Below, piece after piece: positions 15,222 to 24,595 of a DNA stretch of 64,000 bases. Below the pieces are notes generated by a model. It searched no databases. It saw nothing but the letters and a program-made list of their open reading frames with translations, and had not been told where the DNA came from. The translations under genes and the position numbers were made by a program. This DNA comes from an uncultured Lachnospiraceae bacterium (GTDB lineage: Bacteria; Bacillota; Clostridia; Lachnospirales; Lachnospiraceae), in assembly GCA_946552115.1 (NCBI GenBank), contig CAMNRH010000007.1:1-64000 (forward strand). Reading direction: 5' to 3'. Each line of letters begins with the position of its first letter. Positions within the stretch are counted from its first letter, which is position 1.

Positions 15222-16322
15222 ATGGACAAGAAAATATTTGTAATGCAATCTTCTATGCCCCCTTATGAAGAATATATAGAAGCAATCAAGCCTTTATGGG
15301 ATAGTCATTGGTTAACTAATATGGGGCAGTATCATCAAGAGTTAGAGAACAGGTTGAAAGACTATTTGGATGTATCCGGATTATCTCTGATGGTAAATGG
15401 ACACATGGGTTTGGAGTTGATAATACAGGCAATGGGATTTCAAGAGGGAGATGAGATAATCACAACACCGTTTACTTTTATATCTACAACACATGCGATT
15501 GTGCGCAATCGACTGAAACCAGTGTTCTGTGATGTTAAGCCTTGTGATGGAACAATTGATGAAACAAAAATAGAAAGGTTAATTACAGAAAAAACGGTAG
15601 CGATTCTTCCGATACACGTATATGGTCATGTATGTAATGTAGAAGTAATTCAAAAAATTGCTAATAAATATAATTTAAAAGTAATTTATGATGCAGCACA
15701 TGCATTTGGTGTCAGGTATAAAGGCAGAGGAATTGGAAATTATGGAGACGCTTCTATATTCAGTTTTCATGCTACAAAGGTATTTAATACTGTTGAGGGC
15801 GGAGCCGTAGTATTTTCAAATTTGAAATTATATGATAAGTTGTATAATTTGAAAAATTTTGGAATTCGCGGAGAGGAAAGAGTAATATCTGTCGGAGCCA
15901 ATGCTAAGATGAATGAATTTTCTGCTATTATGGGGCTGTGTAATTTAAGACATATTAATGATGAAATAAAAAAGCGGGCTGAGAGCATGTCTTATTATAA
16001 AAAGGAATTAAAAGAGATTCAAGGAATTACTTTTCTTGAGGGGGATGCAAAGGCTACCTCAAACTATGCATATCTTCCGATTTTGGTAGAAGACAGCTAT
16101 AAAATGAGCAGGAATGAATTATATGATTTGTTGAAAAGACATGATATTTATACAAGAAAGTATTTTTATCCAATTACATCAGATCAAGAATGTTATGGAC
16201 ATGACTATAAGGAGGCAAATGTTCCGATTGCACGGAGTTTAGCAGAGAAAGTTTTGGTATTGCCTATGTATGCGGGATTGAAAAAGGAAACGATAGATAG
16301 GATTCTGGATCTAATTTATTAG
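15222..16322 (+). CDS. DegT/DnrJ/EryC1/StrS family sugar aminotransferase
   Basis: A 366-residue PLP-dependent aminotransferase acting on nucleotide-linked keto-sugars. It has the LMVNGHMGLELIIQAMG loop, FTFISTTHAI, DAAHAFGV and the PLP lysine in SFHATKVFNTVEGG, the VioA/FdtB-like form of the motif. Its likely product is a 3- or 4-amino-6-deoxy sugar. A GTG at 15210 is open, but GTGAGG places translation at the ATG of 15222. It is the first gene of the long operon. The C-terminal YYKKELKEIQGITF and YFYPI segments are normal for the family. Confidence 0.9.
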   Translation: MDKKIFVMQSSMPPYEEYIEAIKPLWDSHWLTNMGQYHQELENRLKDYLDVSGLSLMVNGHMGLELIIQAMGFQEGDEIITTPFTFISTTHAIVRNRLKPVFCDVKPCDGTIDETKIERLITEKTVAILPIHVYGHVCNVEVIQKIANKYNLKVIYDAAHAFGVRYKGRGIGNYGDASIFSFHATKVFNTVEGGAVVFSNLKLYDKLYNLKNFGIRGEERVISVGANAKMNEFSAIMGLCNLRHINDEIKKRAESMSYYKKELKEIQGITFLEGDAKATSNYAYLPILVEDSYKMSRNELYDLLKRHDIYTRKYFYPITSDQECYGHDYKEANVPIARSLAEKVLVLPMYAGLKKETIDRILDLIY

Positions 16323-16370
16323 ACTGATATGATGTATTTAAAACATTTTAAAAACAAAATTTTATATTGA

Positions 16371-17582
16371 ATGGGATTGGTGTGTAGAATGAGTAGTGTT
16401 AATAAATTCCAAAAGCAGAGAGAAAATATTGCATATTTTGAAACATTTGAGGTTATTAATAAAGAAATATATGCTTTTCTTTGGTGGAAAAATATTTTAA
16501 TAAAAATTAATCCTGATAGTAATGAAACAGAATTCCTTATGCTGCATAACACTTATTTTTTCAAACATTGTATATCAGATGGGAAAAAAATATATTTTGC
16601 AGATAATCTTGGCAAAGTATTAGTTACATATGATTTGGATTTGAAATTAAGAGAGGAATATAGCTTAGATTCCGGTGTAAAAGAAGATAATAATATTGTT
16701 ACAGTTGAGGATTATGGTGAACATGTTTTTATTATAGAGAATTATAGGGGTAATATTTATATCTATAACAAAAAGAATAAATATATTGAAACAGATCTTT
16801 CACTTGCTCAGGCAATTAAACAAAGGTCGGAAAAAGAGACGGAAACAACATATGTTTATTGTTGGAAAATAGAGAGCTCTCTCTTTTTTAGGGTTGTTCA
16901 TGAAAATTCATATGAAATATTCAAATATAATTTGGAAAATAGATGTTTAGAGGAAGTTCATGGAGTTAGTCTGCCCCAGCAATGGAGTTCGGATGCATAT
17001 TATTTTGAGGGCAGATTATTTATGCTTCAGGATGATTTTCATATGATTGTGTGGGATATAAGAAATAATACAGTAGATAATATTGAAATGACTGATTTAT
17101 ATCAATTGCCGGAAGACAATAAGACGGGATGTGCTTTTAGCAGTATTGCAGTTACAAAGAAGAATGTATGGCTGTTGCCGTCCGCGCAAGGTAAAGATAT
17201 ATATATCTATGATATAGCGGAAAAGAGCGTGAGGAGATATGATGATTACCCGCCGGATTTTTTTTATCTGGATACGGAGAACTGGTCGAAATATTCGGAT
17301 ATTAAAGAAAGGCAGGGTTTTATTTATGCGGCGGCAAGAACGGCAAATTATTATTTAGTTATTAATGCAGAAAGCGGTACAGGTATTTGGAAGCCAGCAT
17401 ATGTAAATAATTTCAGCACGTATTATTCTCACTATATGAAAGAAATAAAATCACAGAAAGAAAAAAATATTGTGGAACAGTGTATTCCATTAAAATGTTA
17501 TTTAAGCTATATGCAAAAACAGGTACAGGAAGAAGCGGATAAAAAGAATTTTGGAACGGAAATATGGAGAGAAATTAAATGA
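16371..17582 (+). CDS. Hypothetical protein with beta-propeller-like repeats
   Basis: A 403-residue protein I cannot assign. It is AT-rich, acidic, and built of short beta-type repeats such as GKKIYFADNLGKVLVTYDLD, HVFIIENYRGNIYIYNKK and GRLFMLQDDFHMIVWDIRN, which suggests a WD40/Kelch-like propeller of five or six blades. No signal peptide or membrane segment is seen. The start is uncertain: ATG at 16371 or 16389, neither with a good ribosome site. Its stop overlaps the ATG of a short downstream frame. Position between an aminotransferase and an ATP-grasp enzyme ties it to glycan assembly. Confidence 0.6.
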   Translation: MGLVCRMSSVNKFQKQRENIAYFETFEVINKEIYAFLWWKNILIKINPDSNETEFLMLHNTYFFKHCISDGKKIYFADNLGKVLVTYDLDLKLREEYSLDSGVKEDNNIVTVEDYGEHVFIIENYRGNIYIYNKKNKYIETDLSLAQAIKQRSEKETETTYVYCWKIESSLFFRVVHENSYEIFKYNLENRCLEEVHGVSLPQQWSSDAYYFEGRLFMLQDDFHMIVWDIRNNTVDNIEMTDLYQLPEDNKTGCAFSSIAVTKKNVWLLPSAQGKDIYIYDIAEKSVRRYDDYPPDFFYLDTENWSKYSDIKERQGFIYAAARTANYYLVINAESGTGIWKPAYVNNFSTYYSHYMKEIKSQKEKNIVEQCIPLKCYLSYMQKQVQEEADKKNFGTEIWREIK

Positions 17583-17726
17583 CATATTTTGCAGGGAAAA
17601 TGTCGAATGCATTGGACCAGTTAATGGAGCATGTGGAAAACCAGAATTATTTATGAAAAAATGCGTGAGAAATGCCCGGAAAATAGTCATTATCTGATGA
17701 TATTGGGTGAAAGAATCACTATATAG
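17579..17726 (+). pseudogene. Possible frameshifted small gene
   Basis: An ATG overlapping the previous stop (ATGA) opens a 25-codon frame, MTYFAGKMSNALDQLMEHVENQ..., which ends early. A change of frame near 17636 would continue it as WKTRIIYEKMREKCPENSHYLMILGERITI to a stop at 17726, about 48 residues in all. Both halves read like coding sequence with regular spacing. It is either a broken gene, a sequencing error, or two tiny frames by chance. Confidence 0.35.
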
Positions 17727-17744
17727 CAAAAGGAGTGGTGTTTA

Positions 17745-19034
17745 ATGGAGAGAAATCTTGCAGAGAAAAAGTTGTTAATTTTAGGAGCTAATCCGGAAAC
17801 AACTCAGCTTGTAAAGTATGCAAATAGCATGGGTATTAAAACATTAGTAACTAGTAATTGTCCTACAGATGACGCTAAAAGGTATGCATGGAAGAGTTTT
17901 GATGTTGATGGAATGGATGTGCCAGAGCTCATTTCCCTTGCAAAAAGAGAGAATGTTGACGGCGTTCTGGTTGGAGTAGCAGATGTTTTGGTTCCGTCAT
18001 ATTGTAAGGTCTGTGATGCACTGGGTTTTCATTGTTATGCAACACAAGAGATTGTAGATGTTTTTTCTTATAAAGACGTTTTTAAGTCAACCTGTGAAAG
18101 GTATGGCATTCATGGTATTCCGGAATTTTATCTGGATGCAGAAATGAAAAAAAGTGATATAGAAAAAATTGAATATCCGGTTATGGTAAAACCGGTGGAT
18201 AGTTGTAGCGGAAAAGGAATGACGGTATGTTATGAGGAAAATGAATTAGCGGCTGCTGTAGAGAAAGCACTTTCTGAATCAAGAAAAAAGCGTTTTATTA
18301 TTGAAAAGTATATGCAGTGTGAAGATATGGGTATGTATTATACTTTTAAAGATGGCGTGTGCAGCGCCTCTTGTGTTTATGACCGTCATACAACGGATGA
18401 ACAAAAGGGCTTAAGCCGGGTGTGTCTGGGAGGAATTTATCCATCTAAACATATAAAAGAGTATTTTGAACGAATGCATGATAATGTATGTAGAATGTTT
18501 AAATCTATTGGTATCAAAAATGGTGTATTAATGCTTTCTGCATTTTACGAGAATGGTGAATTCTATGTATATGATACAGGTTTTCGGCTTCAGGGGGAGG
18601 CTCCTCATCTTCTGATGAATGCCGTTCATGGATTTGATCAAAGAGAGATGCTGATACGTTTCGCTTTGACTGGAACAGAAGGAGATTTGGATTTATCAAA
18701 GACAGATGATCCGTATTTTCATGGGAAATGGGCAGCTACACTTTGGTTTTTATTAAAGAAAGGGAAAATTGATGAGATAACGGGGTTTGAACAGATATCG
18801 AAAGATTCGCGTGTTATTGCTAACATTCAGAGATTATATAGGGGTGATGAAGTGATAGACGAGTGGATAGGGACGGAAAAACAGGTTATGTCCAGATTAT
18901 ATTTAATTTGTGACAATAAAAGGGAATTAGCGGAAGCATTATCAGAATATATGCAGAAAGTTAAGGTTATAGATATAGCTGGAAAAAATATGCTGCTGCA
19001 AGGTTTTGATGTAAATAATGCATTGGAGTTATAG
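17745..19034 (+). CDS. ATP-grasp domain enzyme
   Basis: A 429-residue enzyme with the carboxylate-amine ligase layout: an N-terminal Rossmann-like LLILGANPETTQLVKYANSMGIKTLV (pre-ATP-grasp), then YPVMVKPVDSCSGKGMTVC (ATP-binding, about residue 145) and IIEKYMQCEDMGMYY. Such enzymes join a carboxylate to an amine or other nucleophile using ATP. In sugar loci they can attach amino acids to amino sugars; the substrate here is unknown. The start follows AAAAGGAGTG. It is next to an SDR and a LicD-like transferase. Confidence 0.85.
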   Translation: MERNLAEKKLLILGANPETTQLVKYANSMGIKTLVTSNCPTDDAKRYAWKSFDVDGMDVPELISLAKRENVDGVLVGVADVLVPSYCKVCDALGFHCYATQEIVDVFSYKDVFKSTCERYGIHGIPEFYLDAEMKKSDIEKIEYPVMVKPVDSCSGKGMTVCYEENELAAAVEKALSESRKKRFIIEKYMQCEDMGMYYTFKDGVCSASCVYDRHTTDEQKGLSRVCLGGIYPSKHIKEYFERMHDNVCRMFKSIGIKNGVLMLSAFYENGEFYVYDTGFRLQGEAPHLLMNAVHGFDQREMLIRFALTGTEGDLDLSKTDDPYFHGKWAATLWFLLKKGKIDEITGFEQISKDSRVIANIQRLYRGDEVIDEWIGTEKQVMSRLYLICDNKRELAEALSEYMQKVKVIDIAGKNMLLQGFDVNNALEL

Positions 19035-19038
19035 AAAT

Positions 19039-19809
19039 ATGACAGATAGAAAGTTGGATGGTAAAGTAATCGTTGTTTCCGGAGGAACAAAAGGAGTTGG
19101 GCGTACAATTTCGGAGGAGTTTGGCCGTGAAGGGGCAAAAGTAGTAATTGGCGGGAGAGATGAAGCAGCCGCGTTAAAATCTATTCGAATTATAGGAACA
19201 TATGGCAGTGACGGCTTGTTTGTTCATACAGAGTTAGAAAATATTAATGACTGTCAAAAACTTTTTGATGAAGCGGTAAAAAAATATGGAAAAATAGATG
19301 GGTTTTTCAATTATGCAGGAATTACGCCAGTATCTGCATTAGATACGTGTGATGTAGAAACTTTTGACAAAGTGATGAACATAAATTTCCGGGCATGTTT
19401 TTTTTGTTGTCAGCAGGCGGTTAGATATATGAGGGAGAATAAAGGCGGTTCTATCGTTTTAACTGGATCTGCGCATGCATGGGGGGGACAAAAGGATAGA
19501 GCGGCTTATGCATGTTCTAAAGGGGTGTTGTTAACATTGATGGAGCATATCGCGCATCATTATGCATCAGATCATATTCGATGTAATTATTTGACTCTTG
19601 GGTGGACTCCTACGGAGGGAGAGGTGGCGCTTCGGAGTCAGCAGGGTATGACTGAAACAGAATTGCGGAAACAAGCGGCCAGCATTCTTCCTATGGGAAG
19701 AATGCTGGAAAGAACGGATTATGTAGATGCATTAATATATTTGATGTCGGATAATTCTTCAATGATGACAGGAAGCACGTTCCGAATTACTGCAGGAGAA
19801 TATATTTAG
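19039..19809 (+). CDS. Short-chain dehydrogenase/reductase (SDR)
   Basis: A 256-residue classical SDR. The NAD(P) motif is GGTKGVGR (about residue 16), followed by NYAGITP in place of NNAGxxx, LTGSAHAWGG with the catalytic Ser, and YACSK with the catalytic Tyr and Lys. The C-terminus has the usual MTGSTFRITAGEY. It probably oxidises or reduces a sugar hydroxyl or ketone (compare PtmA in Campylobacter flagellin glycosylation loci). GGAG precedes the ATG at 19039; a longer frame from 19018 would overlap the ATP-grasp gene. Confidence 0.9.
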   Translation: MTDRKLDGKVIVVSGGTKGVGRTISEEFGREGAKVVIGGRDEAAALKSIRIIGTYGSDGLFVHTELENINDCQKLFDEAVKKYGKIDGFFNYAGITPVSALDTCDVETFDKVMNINFRACFFCCQQAVRYMRENKGGSIVLTGSAHAWGGQKDRAAYACSKGVLLTLMEHIAHHYASDHIRCNYLTLGWTPTEGEVALRSQQGMTETELRKQAASILPMGRMLERTDYVDALIYLMSDNSSMMTGSTFRITAGEYI

Positions 19810-19810
19810 C

Positions 19811-20632
19811 ATGAATGATTATTTAGATAAGTCTAAAAGATATAAAGGTTATCATTACTCTGTTTTACAGCCGGAAATGTTAGAGTATCTCCATTTAAAA
19901 ACAATTGAGATGCTACGAGAGGTAGTCAAGGTTTTAGAAAAAAATAAAATTTGCTATATGATGGTTGGAGGCACCTTGTTAGGTGCTGTGACAACAGGCC
20001 ATTTTATCCCTTGGGATGATGATATTGACTTGTGTGTATTGGATAGAGATTATGAAAGGATGATAGAGTGTCTTTTAAAAGAGCTTCCTTGTTGGATGAT
20101 TGTACAGTGCAAGACTACAGAGCCCAATTACTATCATGGGTGGATTAAAATTCGAGATTTAAATTCAAAGGTATATCCAAGTGAGAGTCAATATGAACAT
20201 AACGGAGTTTGGATCGATATATACAGATTTTTTTCTATTAAAGATAAAGAAATACAGTATCAAATTGCTAAAGAACATATAAGCTATCTTAATAGGAGAT
20301 TTTCAGGGGGAATAAAGGAAACAAGAGAAAAATGGAGAAGAATACAGGAGCATCATCTGATATATCAATTAGTGAAAGAAAAAATAAAATCCTTTTTTTG
20401 TAGTGGAAGCCAAAAAAAATATATCATATGGTCAGCTTCAAAGATTGTTGTGGAACCTGAATGGTGTTTTCCGGTAAAAACATATTCTTTTGAGAATATA
20501 AAACTACCTGGATTTCATTGTGCAGAGGCTTATTTAGCTGAACACTATGGCAGTAATTTTAGAGCTGTTCCGCCGTATGATATGAGGCGTGTAGGAATAA
20601 AAATGATTGAGAGTGATCTTAGAAACGCATAA
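19811..20632 (+). CDS. LicD family phosphotransferase
   Basis: A 273-residue protein with the diagnostic LicD signature MVGGTLLGAVTTGHFIPWDDDIDL (residues about 52-75, shown in outline) and a following WIDIYRF segment. LicD enzymes transfer phosphocholine or similar groups from CDP donors to sugars; the related human fukutin and FKRP use CDP-ribitol. Because CDP-ribitol genes are present in this window (52607-55094), ribitol phosphate is a possible donor group, by inference. No choline kinase or CTP:phosphocholine enzyme of usual type is seen nearby. It starts behind AGGAGA, one base after the SDR stop. Confidence 0.9.
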   Translation: MNDYLDKSKRYKGYHYSVLQPEMLEYLHLKTIEMLREVVKVLEKNKICYMMVGGTLLGAVTTGHFIPWDDDIDLCVLDRDYERMIECLLKELPCWMIVQCKTTEPNYYHGWIKIRDLNSKVYPSESQYEHNGVWIDIYRFFSIKDKEIQYQIAKEHISYLNRRFSGGIKETREKWRRIQEHHLIYQLVKEKIKSFFCSGSQKKYIIWSASKIVVEPEWCFPVKTYSFENIKLPGFHCAEAYLAEHYGSNFRAVPPYDMRRVGIKMIESDLRNA

Positions 20633-20680
20633 AAAATTTTATGATTCTAGAAATAAATTTCAAAGAAAAGGAACTGAAAT

Positions 20681-21520
20681 ATGAATAAATTAATAAAGAA
20701 AAAGATGGATGCCTTATGGGAGTTTCTTGAAAATAATCAGACAAGAATTCGTCATTTAATAGGAACGGATGTGATAATGGACAGGCTTACTTTGATGACG
20801 GATATATATGTGCCGGCTATGGTACAGCATCAAAAGGTTTTTCCTAAATATAGGGGGATTAATAGAGGCAAAACAGTTGTAATTACAGGAACAGGGCCGA
20901 CCTTTGAATATTATAAGCCCATGAAGGATGTTGTACATATTGGTATTAATCGTTCTGTTTTTAGAGAAGATATTCAATATGATTATTTGTTTGCTACCGA
21001 TTATGATGGAGAGGACGATTTGTTTGAAAAATTATTCTCCTGTGACTATGACCTCGTTAAATTTTTTGGGGTGAATTATAATCGAAGAAGTGCCCTTATT
21101 CCGGCGTACTTAATGGAACAAAAAGGCGTTGAGATGTACTATGTGGAGGGATTTCATCCTGGTATATATGGAACTACAATTGAGAACAGCAGAAAGTTTG
21201 CGTTTCCGTTAGATATATCTGCGGTACCATTCAAATCTTATGGGACGACATTCCATGTTGCTTTTCAGTTTGCTTTATGGACACGTCCTGAAAAAATATA
21301 TATTGTAGGAGCTGATTCCTATGGAAAGGCTCATGCCAAAGGACTGGATTATGGTGAAATACCTGTTGACTGCAGGATGTTTATCAAACCATGGCGTAAG
21401 ATAAAGGAATTTGCAGAAGCGTATTATCCGGATACAGAAATTATTTCTTTGAATCCTGTTGGGTTAAAAGGGATTTTTAAAGACGAATATACAGATGAAT
21501 ATAAGGATAAGAAGTCATAA
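20681..21520 (+). CDS. DUF115/sialyltransferase-like protein
   Basis: A 279-residue protein with a Rossmann-like core: GKTVVITGTGPTFEYYKPMKDV, IGINRSVF, YDYLFATDYD, FALWTRPEKIYIVGADSYG. This pattern resembles both the DUF115 core of Maf-type flagellin glycosyltransferases and Cst-I type sialyltransferases. Either would fit transfer of a nonulosonic acid, which this locus should make. The assignment is tentative because I rely on a short GTGPT motif. The start follows AAAAGGAA. It lies just before the nonulosonate genes. Confidence 0.5.
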   Translation: MNKLIKKKMDALWEFLENNQTRIRHLIGTDVIMDRLTLMTDIYVPAMVQHQKVFPKYRGINRGKTVVITGTGPTFEYYKPMKDVVHIGINRSVFREDIQYDYLFATDYDGEDDLFEKLFSCDYDLVKFFGVNYNRRSALIPAYLMEQKGVEMYYVEGFHPGIYGTTIENSRKFAFPLDISAVPFKSYGTTFHVAFQFALWTRPEKIYIVGADSYGKAHAKGLDYGEIPVDCRMFIKPWRKIKEFAEAYYPDTEIISLNPVGLKGIFKDEYTDEYKDKKS

Positions 21521-21548
21521 AATATAAGAACTTAGTGGAGTGAAGAAA

Positions 21549-22751
21549 ATGAAGCGAATTGGAGAAAAAGAACAGGCATACATACTGGAGGTTTTAAAGG
21601 GACAGTTCTCGTCTGCAAATACATATCAGATGGTAACAAGACTGGAAAAAGCATTTGCCGAAAAATTTCAGGTTAAGCATGCGGTGGCTATGGTAAACGG
21701 TACGGCAACGCTTCATATGGCGTTAGAAACTGCAGGGGTTAGCCCGGGAGACGAGGTGATTTGTCCTCCGCTTACTATGAGCAGTACATCCATAGCTGTG
21801 TTGCATACAAATGCAATTCCAGTATTTGCAGATGTTGATAAAGATTCATTTTTGATTACTGCCGAAAATATAGAAAAAGTAATTACCCCCAAGAGCAAGG
21901 CAATTATTACCGTTTCTCTTTATGGGCTAGCGCCTCAAATGGATGAGATTATGAGGCTTGCTGAGAAACATGGGCTTTATGTAATTGAGGATAATGCAGA
22001 GTGTTATGGCGCGTATCAAAATCAGAAATTAGTTGGGACTTTTGGGCATATGGCATCCTATAGCTTTCAAAGCTCGAAGCATTTAACTGCTGGAGAAGGC
22101 GGAATTGTTGTAACAAATAGAGATGATTTGGCAGAAAAGCTAAGAAAATATTCGGGTCTGGGGTATGCGGGGATTGATGAAAAAAAGGGGAGAATTACGA
22201 AAGATGATATTCAAAGTCCAGATTATGAAAGACATGTTGTTTTAGGATGGAATTATCGAATGGCAGATTTATGCGCTGCAGTCGCCCTTGGACAAGTGGA
22301 GAGAATGGATGAATTAATTGAAGTCAGGCGGAAGTCTGCAGCGTATTATCATGAACAAATAGGGGATTGCAAATGGCTGGTTCCACAGCTTGTAAAAGAA
22401 AGAAATGTACATTCCTATTGGACGTATGTTTTAAGACTGGATACAGAAAAAGTGGGCTGGCATGAATTTAGGAATAAGTTCGTAGAGCTTGGAGGAGATG
22501 GAATTTATGCGGCGTGGAAGCTTTCTTATCAGGAACCAATGTTTCGAAACAAGGTGTTTTTAAATAGAGAAAAACTAGGATTTTATGATTCCTATGATTA
22601 TAAAGATGTGTATTGTGTAAACGCGGAGTTTTTGCAGCCGCGATTATTGCAATTTAAGACAAATTATTATAAACAGGAAGAGGCCAAAAGACAGGCAGAA
22701 ATACTGGGTAAAACAATTGAATTTTTTAATAGAAAACGAGGAATGGAATAA
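21549..22751 (+). CDS. DegT/DnrJ/EryC1/StrS family aminotransferase
   Basis: A 400-residue PLP-dependent aminotransferase. Motifs: MVNGTATLHMALETAGVSPGDEVICPPLT, VIEDNAECYGA, and the lysine in SYSFQSSKHLTAGEGG. It is the nearest aminotransferase to the PseB/NeuB/PseG set and so the best candidate for the PseC/SpsC step that converts a 4-keto to a 4-amino UDP-sugar. The long C-terminal insertion around YERHVVLGWNYRMADL is family-typical. GGAGTGAAG sets the ATG at 21549 over a GTG at 21540. The next gene starts immediately after its stop. Confidence 0.88.
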   Translation: MKRIGEKEQAYILEVLKGQFSSANTYQMVTRLEKAFAEKFQVKHAVAMVNGTATLHMALETAGVSPGDEVICPPLTMSSTSIAVLHTNAIPVFADVDKDSFLITAENIEKVITPKSKAIITVSLYGLAPQMDEIMRLAEKHGLYVIEDNAECYGAYQNQKLVGTFGHMASYSFQSSKHLTAGEGGIVVTNRDDLAEKLRKYSGLGYAGIDEKKGRITKDDIQSPDYERHVVLGWNYRMADLCAAVALGQVERMDELIEVRRKSAAYYHEQIGDCKWLVPQLVKERNVHSYWTYVLRLDTEKVGWHEFRNKFVELGGDGIYAAWKLSYQEPMFRNKVFLNREKLGFYDSYDYKDVYCVNAEFLQPRLLQFKTNYYKQEEAKRQAEILGKTIEFFNRKRGME

Positions 22752-23528
22752 ATGAAATTTTTAGTTATAATACAGGCAAGATGCGGTTCTTCAAGACTTC
22801 CTTCAAAAGTCCTAAAGGACTTGTGTGGAAAGACAGTTTTAGAGCGTGTAATAGAACGAGTAAAGACGAGTAAATATGTCGATGAAGTAATTGTGGCTAC
22901 AACTATAAATCAAGAAGATATTCCAATTGTGCAATTAGTTTCTGGCATTGGAACGAGAGTTTTTGCGGGTAGTGCATTAGATGTGTTAGATAGATACTAC
23001 CAAACCGCAAAATTATTTCGCCCTGAGTATGTAATACGTGTTACAGCAGATTGTCCGGTATTTGACGCAAAGATACTGGATGATGCGATTGAAAAGTTGA
23101 AGCCGGAAACTGACTATATGGCAGCTCTTTCGGAAACGCTGGCAGATGGTTTGGATTTAGAGATTATGCGTTTTGAAGCATTAAAGCGTGCATGGCATAA
23201 CGCAAAGCTTGCTTCTGAAAGGGAACATGTGACATTATATATAAAAAACAATAAAGAGCTTTTTCAGATTCAGAATTATGAAAGTACTTTGGGAAATCTG
23301 TATGAGGAACGGTGGACGATTGATGAACCGGAGGACTATTTGTTTCTGAAAAACATTTATGAACATTTTTATTCGATTGGGAAAGAAATTTTTGGAGCTG
23401 CAGAGATATTGGGTTATTTGAATAAGAATCCAGAGGTTAGAAAGATTAATAGCGGTTTTATAAGAAATGAGGGGCTTTTGATTTCTCTGGAGAATGATAG
23501 GCTTGTAAAAAAACCAGATGAGGAGTAG
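22752..23528 (+). CDS. CMP-sugar cytidylyltransferase-like protein (SpsF/PseF)
   Basis: A 258-residue nucleotidyltransferase. Motifs: IIQARCGSSRLPSKVLKDLCGKTVLERVIERV near the N-terminus, VFAGSALDVLDRYYQ and VIRVTADCPVFD, all characteristic of SpsF and related CMP-nonulosonate synthetases. It should activate the nonulosonic acid made by the neighbouring NeuB-like enzyme with CTP. Start and previous stop abut. Bacillus SpsF sits in a comparable set (spsC-E-F-G with rhamnose genes). Confidence 0.85.
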   Translation: MKFLVIIQARCGSSRLPSKVLKDLCGKTVLERVIERVKTSKYVDEVIVATTINQEDIPIVQLVSGIGTRVFAGSALDVLDRYYQTAKLFRPEYVIRVTADCPVFDAKILDDAIEKLKPETDYMAALSETLADGLDLEIMRFEALKRAWHNAKLASEREHVTLYIKNNKELFQIQNYESTLGNLYEERWTIDEPEDYLFLKNIYEHFYSIGKEIFGAAEILGYLNKNPEVRKINSGFIRNEGLLISLENDRLVKKPDEE

Positions 23529-23532
23529 AGAT

Positions 23533-24546
23533 ATGTATGAAGAAATGATTAATGGAAAAGTAATTCTTGTAACAGGAGGGACCGGATCTTTCGGCAAATG
23601 TTTTACAAAATATCTTTTAGAAAATTATCATCCGAAGAAAATTATTATTTATTCTCGTGATGAATTTAAACAGTTTAATATGGCAAATGATTTTAAAGAG
23701 TATAGGGAGCAGATGCGTTTTTTCATTGGCGATGTACGGGATTTAGAACGAATGAAAAGGGCGTTTAAAGAAGTGGATTATGTAATTCATGCGGCGGCCT
23801 TAAAACAGGTACCCAGCTGTGAATATAATCCGAATGAGGCAATTAAGACAAATATTCATGGGGCGATGAATGTTATTGAGGCATCATTAGATGCAGGCGT
23901 GAAGAAAGTTGTTGCTTTGTCTACAGATAAAGCGGTAAATCCTGTTAATTTATACGGAGGTACGAAACTGGTATCGGACAAGCTCTTTGTGGCTGCAAAT
24001 TCATATGTTGGAGCATCCGATTTAAGCTTTTCTGTTGTGAGGTATGGAAATGTAGCAGGGAGCAGAGGATCTGTTATTCCATTTTTTAAAAAAATTATAA
24101 TGGATGGAGGGAGAAAACTGCCAATTACAGATTATCGGATGACGAGATTCTGGATCAGCCTTCCAGAAGGTGTTGATCTGGTGTTAAAAGCATTGAAAGA
24201 TGCTTGCGGAGGAGAGACATTTATTAGCAAGATTCCGTCTTTTAAGGTCACAGATCTTGCACAGGCGATGCTTCCTGGATGTGAAATGCCGGAAATTGGA
24301 ATTCGAGAAGGAGAAAAAATGCATGAGGTTATGGTGACGCCGGAAGATTCACCAACAACATATGAATATGAAAATCACTATATTATATATCCTCAAATGG
24401 TATTTAACGAGCGTATGAGAGTTAAACCAAGCGGAAAAAAGGTGCCGGAGGGATTTGCATATAGTTCTGAAACGAATCAGGTATGGTTAACAGTGAATCA
24501 GATTAAACAAAAATTGGAGAAAGAAATTAAGTTTAAAATGATTTAA
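23533..24546 (+). CDS. pseB: UDP-N-acetylglucosamine 4,6-dehydratase-like protein (PseB/FlaA1 family)
   Basis: A 337-residue extended SDR. It has GGTGSFGKCF for NAD(P), YSRDEFKQFNM, the HAAALKQVPSCEYNP motif typical of PseB/CapD, STDKAVNP and YGGTK with the catalytic Tyr/Lys, and GNVAGSRGSVIPFF. It should start the nonulosonate pathway by dehydrating UDP-GlcNAc. GAGGAG at 23519 sets the ATG at 23533. Whether the C5 epimerising (Pse) or non-epimerising (Leg-type) chemistry applies cannot be read. Confidence 0.9.
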   Translation: MYEEMINGKVILVTGGTGSFGKCFTKYLLENYHPKKIIIYSRDEFKQFNMANDFKEYREQMRFFIGDVRDLERMKRAFKEVDYVIHAAALKQVPSCEYNPNEAIKTNIHGAMNVIEASLDAGVKKVVALSTDKAVNPVNLYGGTKLVSDKLFVAANSYVGASDLSFSVVRYGNVAGSRGSVIPFFKKIIMDGGRKLPITDYRMTRFWISLPEGVDLVLKALKDACGGETFISKIPSFKVTDLAQAMLPGCEMPEIGIREGEKMHEVMVTPEDSPTTYEYENHYIIYPQMVFNERMRVKPSGKKVPEGFAYSSETNQVWLTVNQIKQKLEKEIKFKMI

Positions 24547-24595
24547 ATAATTTTTAAATGAAATATGGGAAAGGCCAGAATGGGATTGTTGTATT

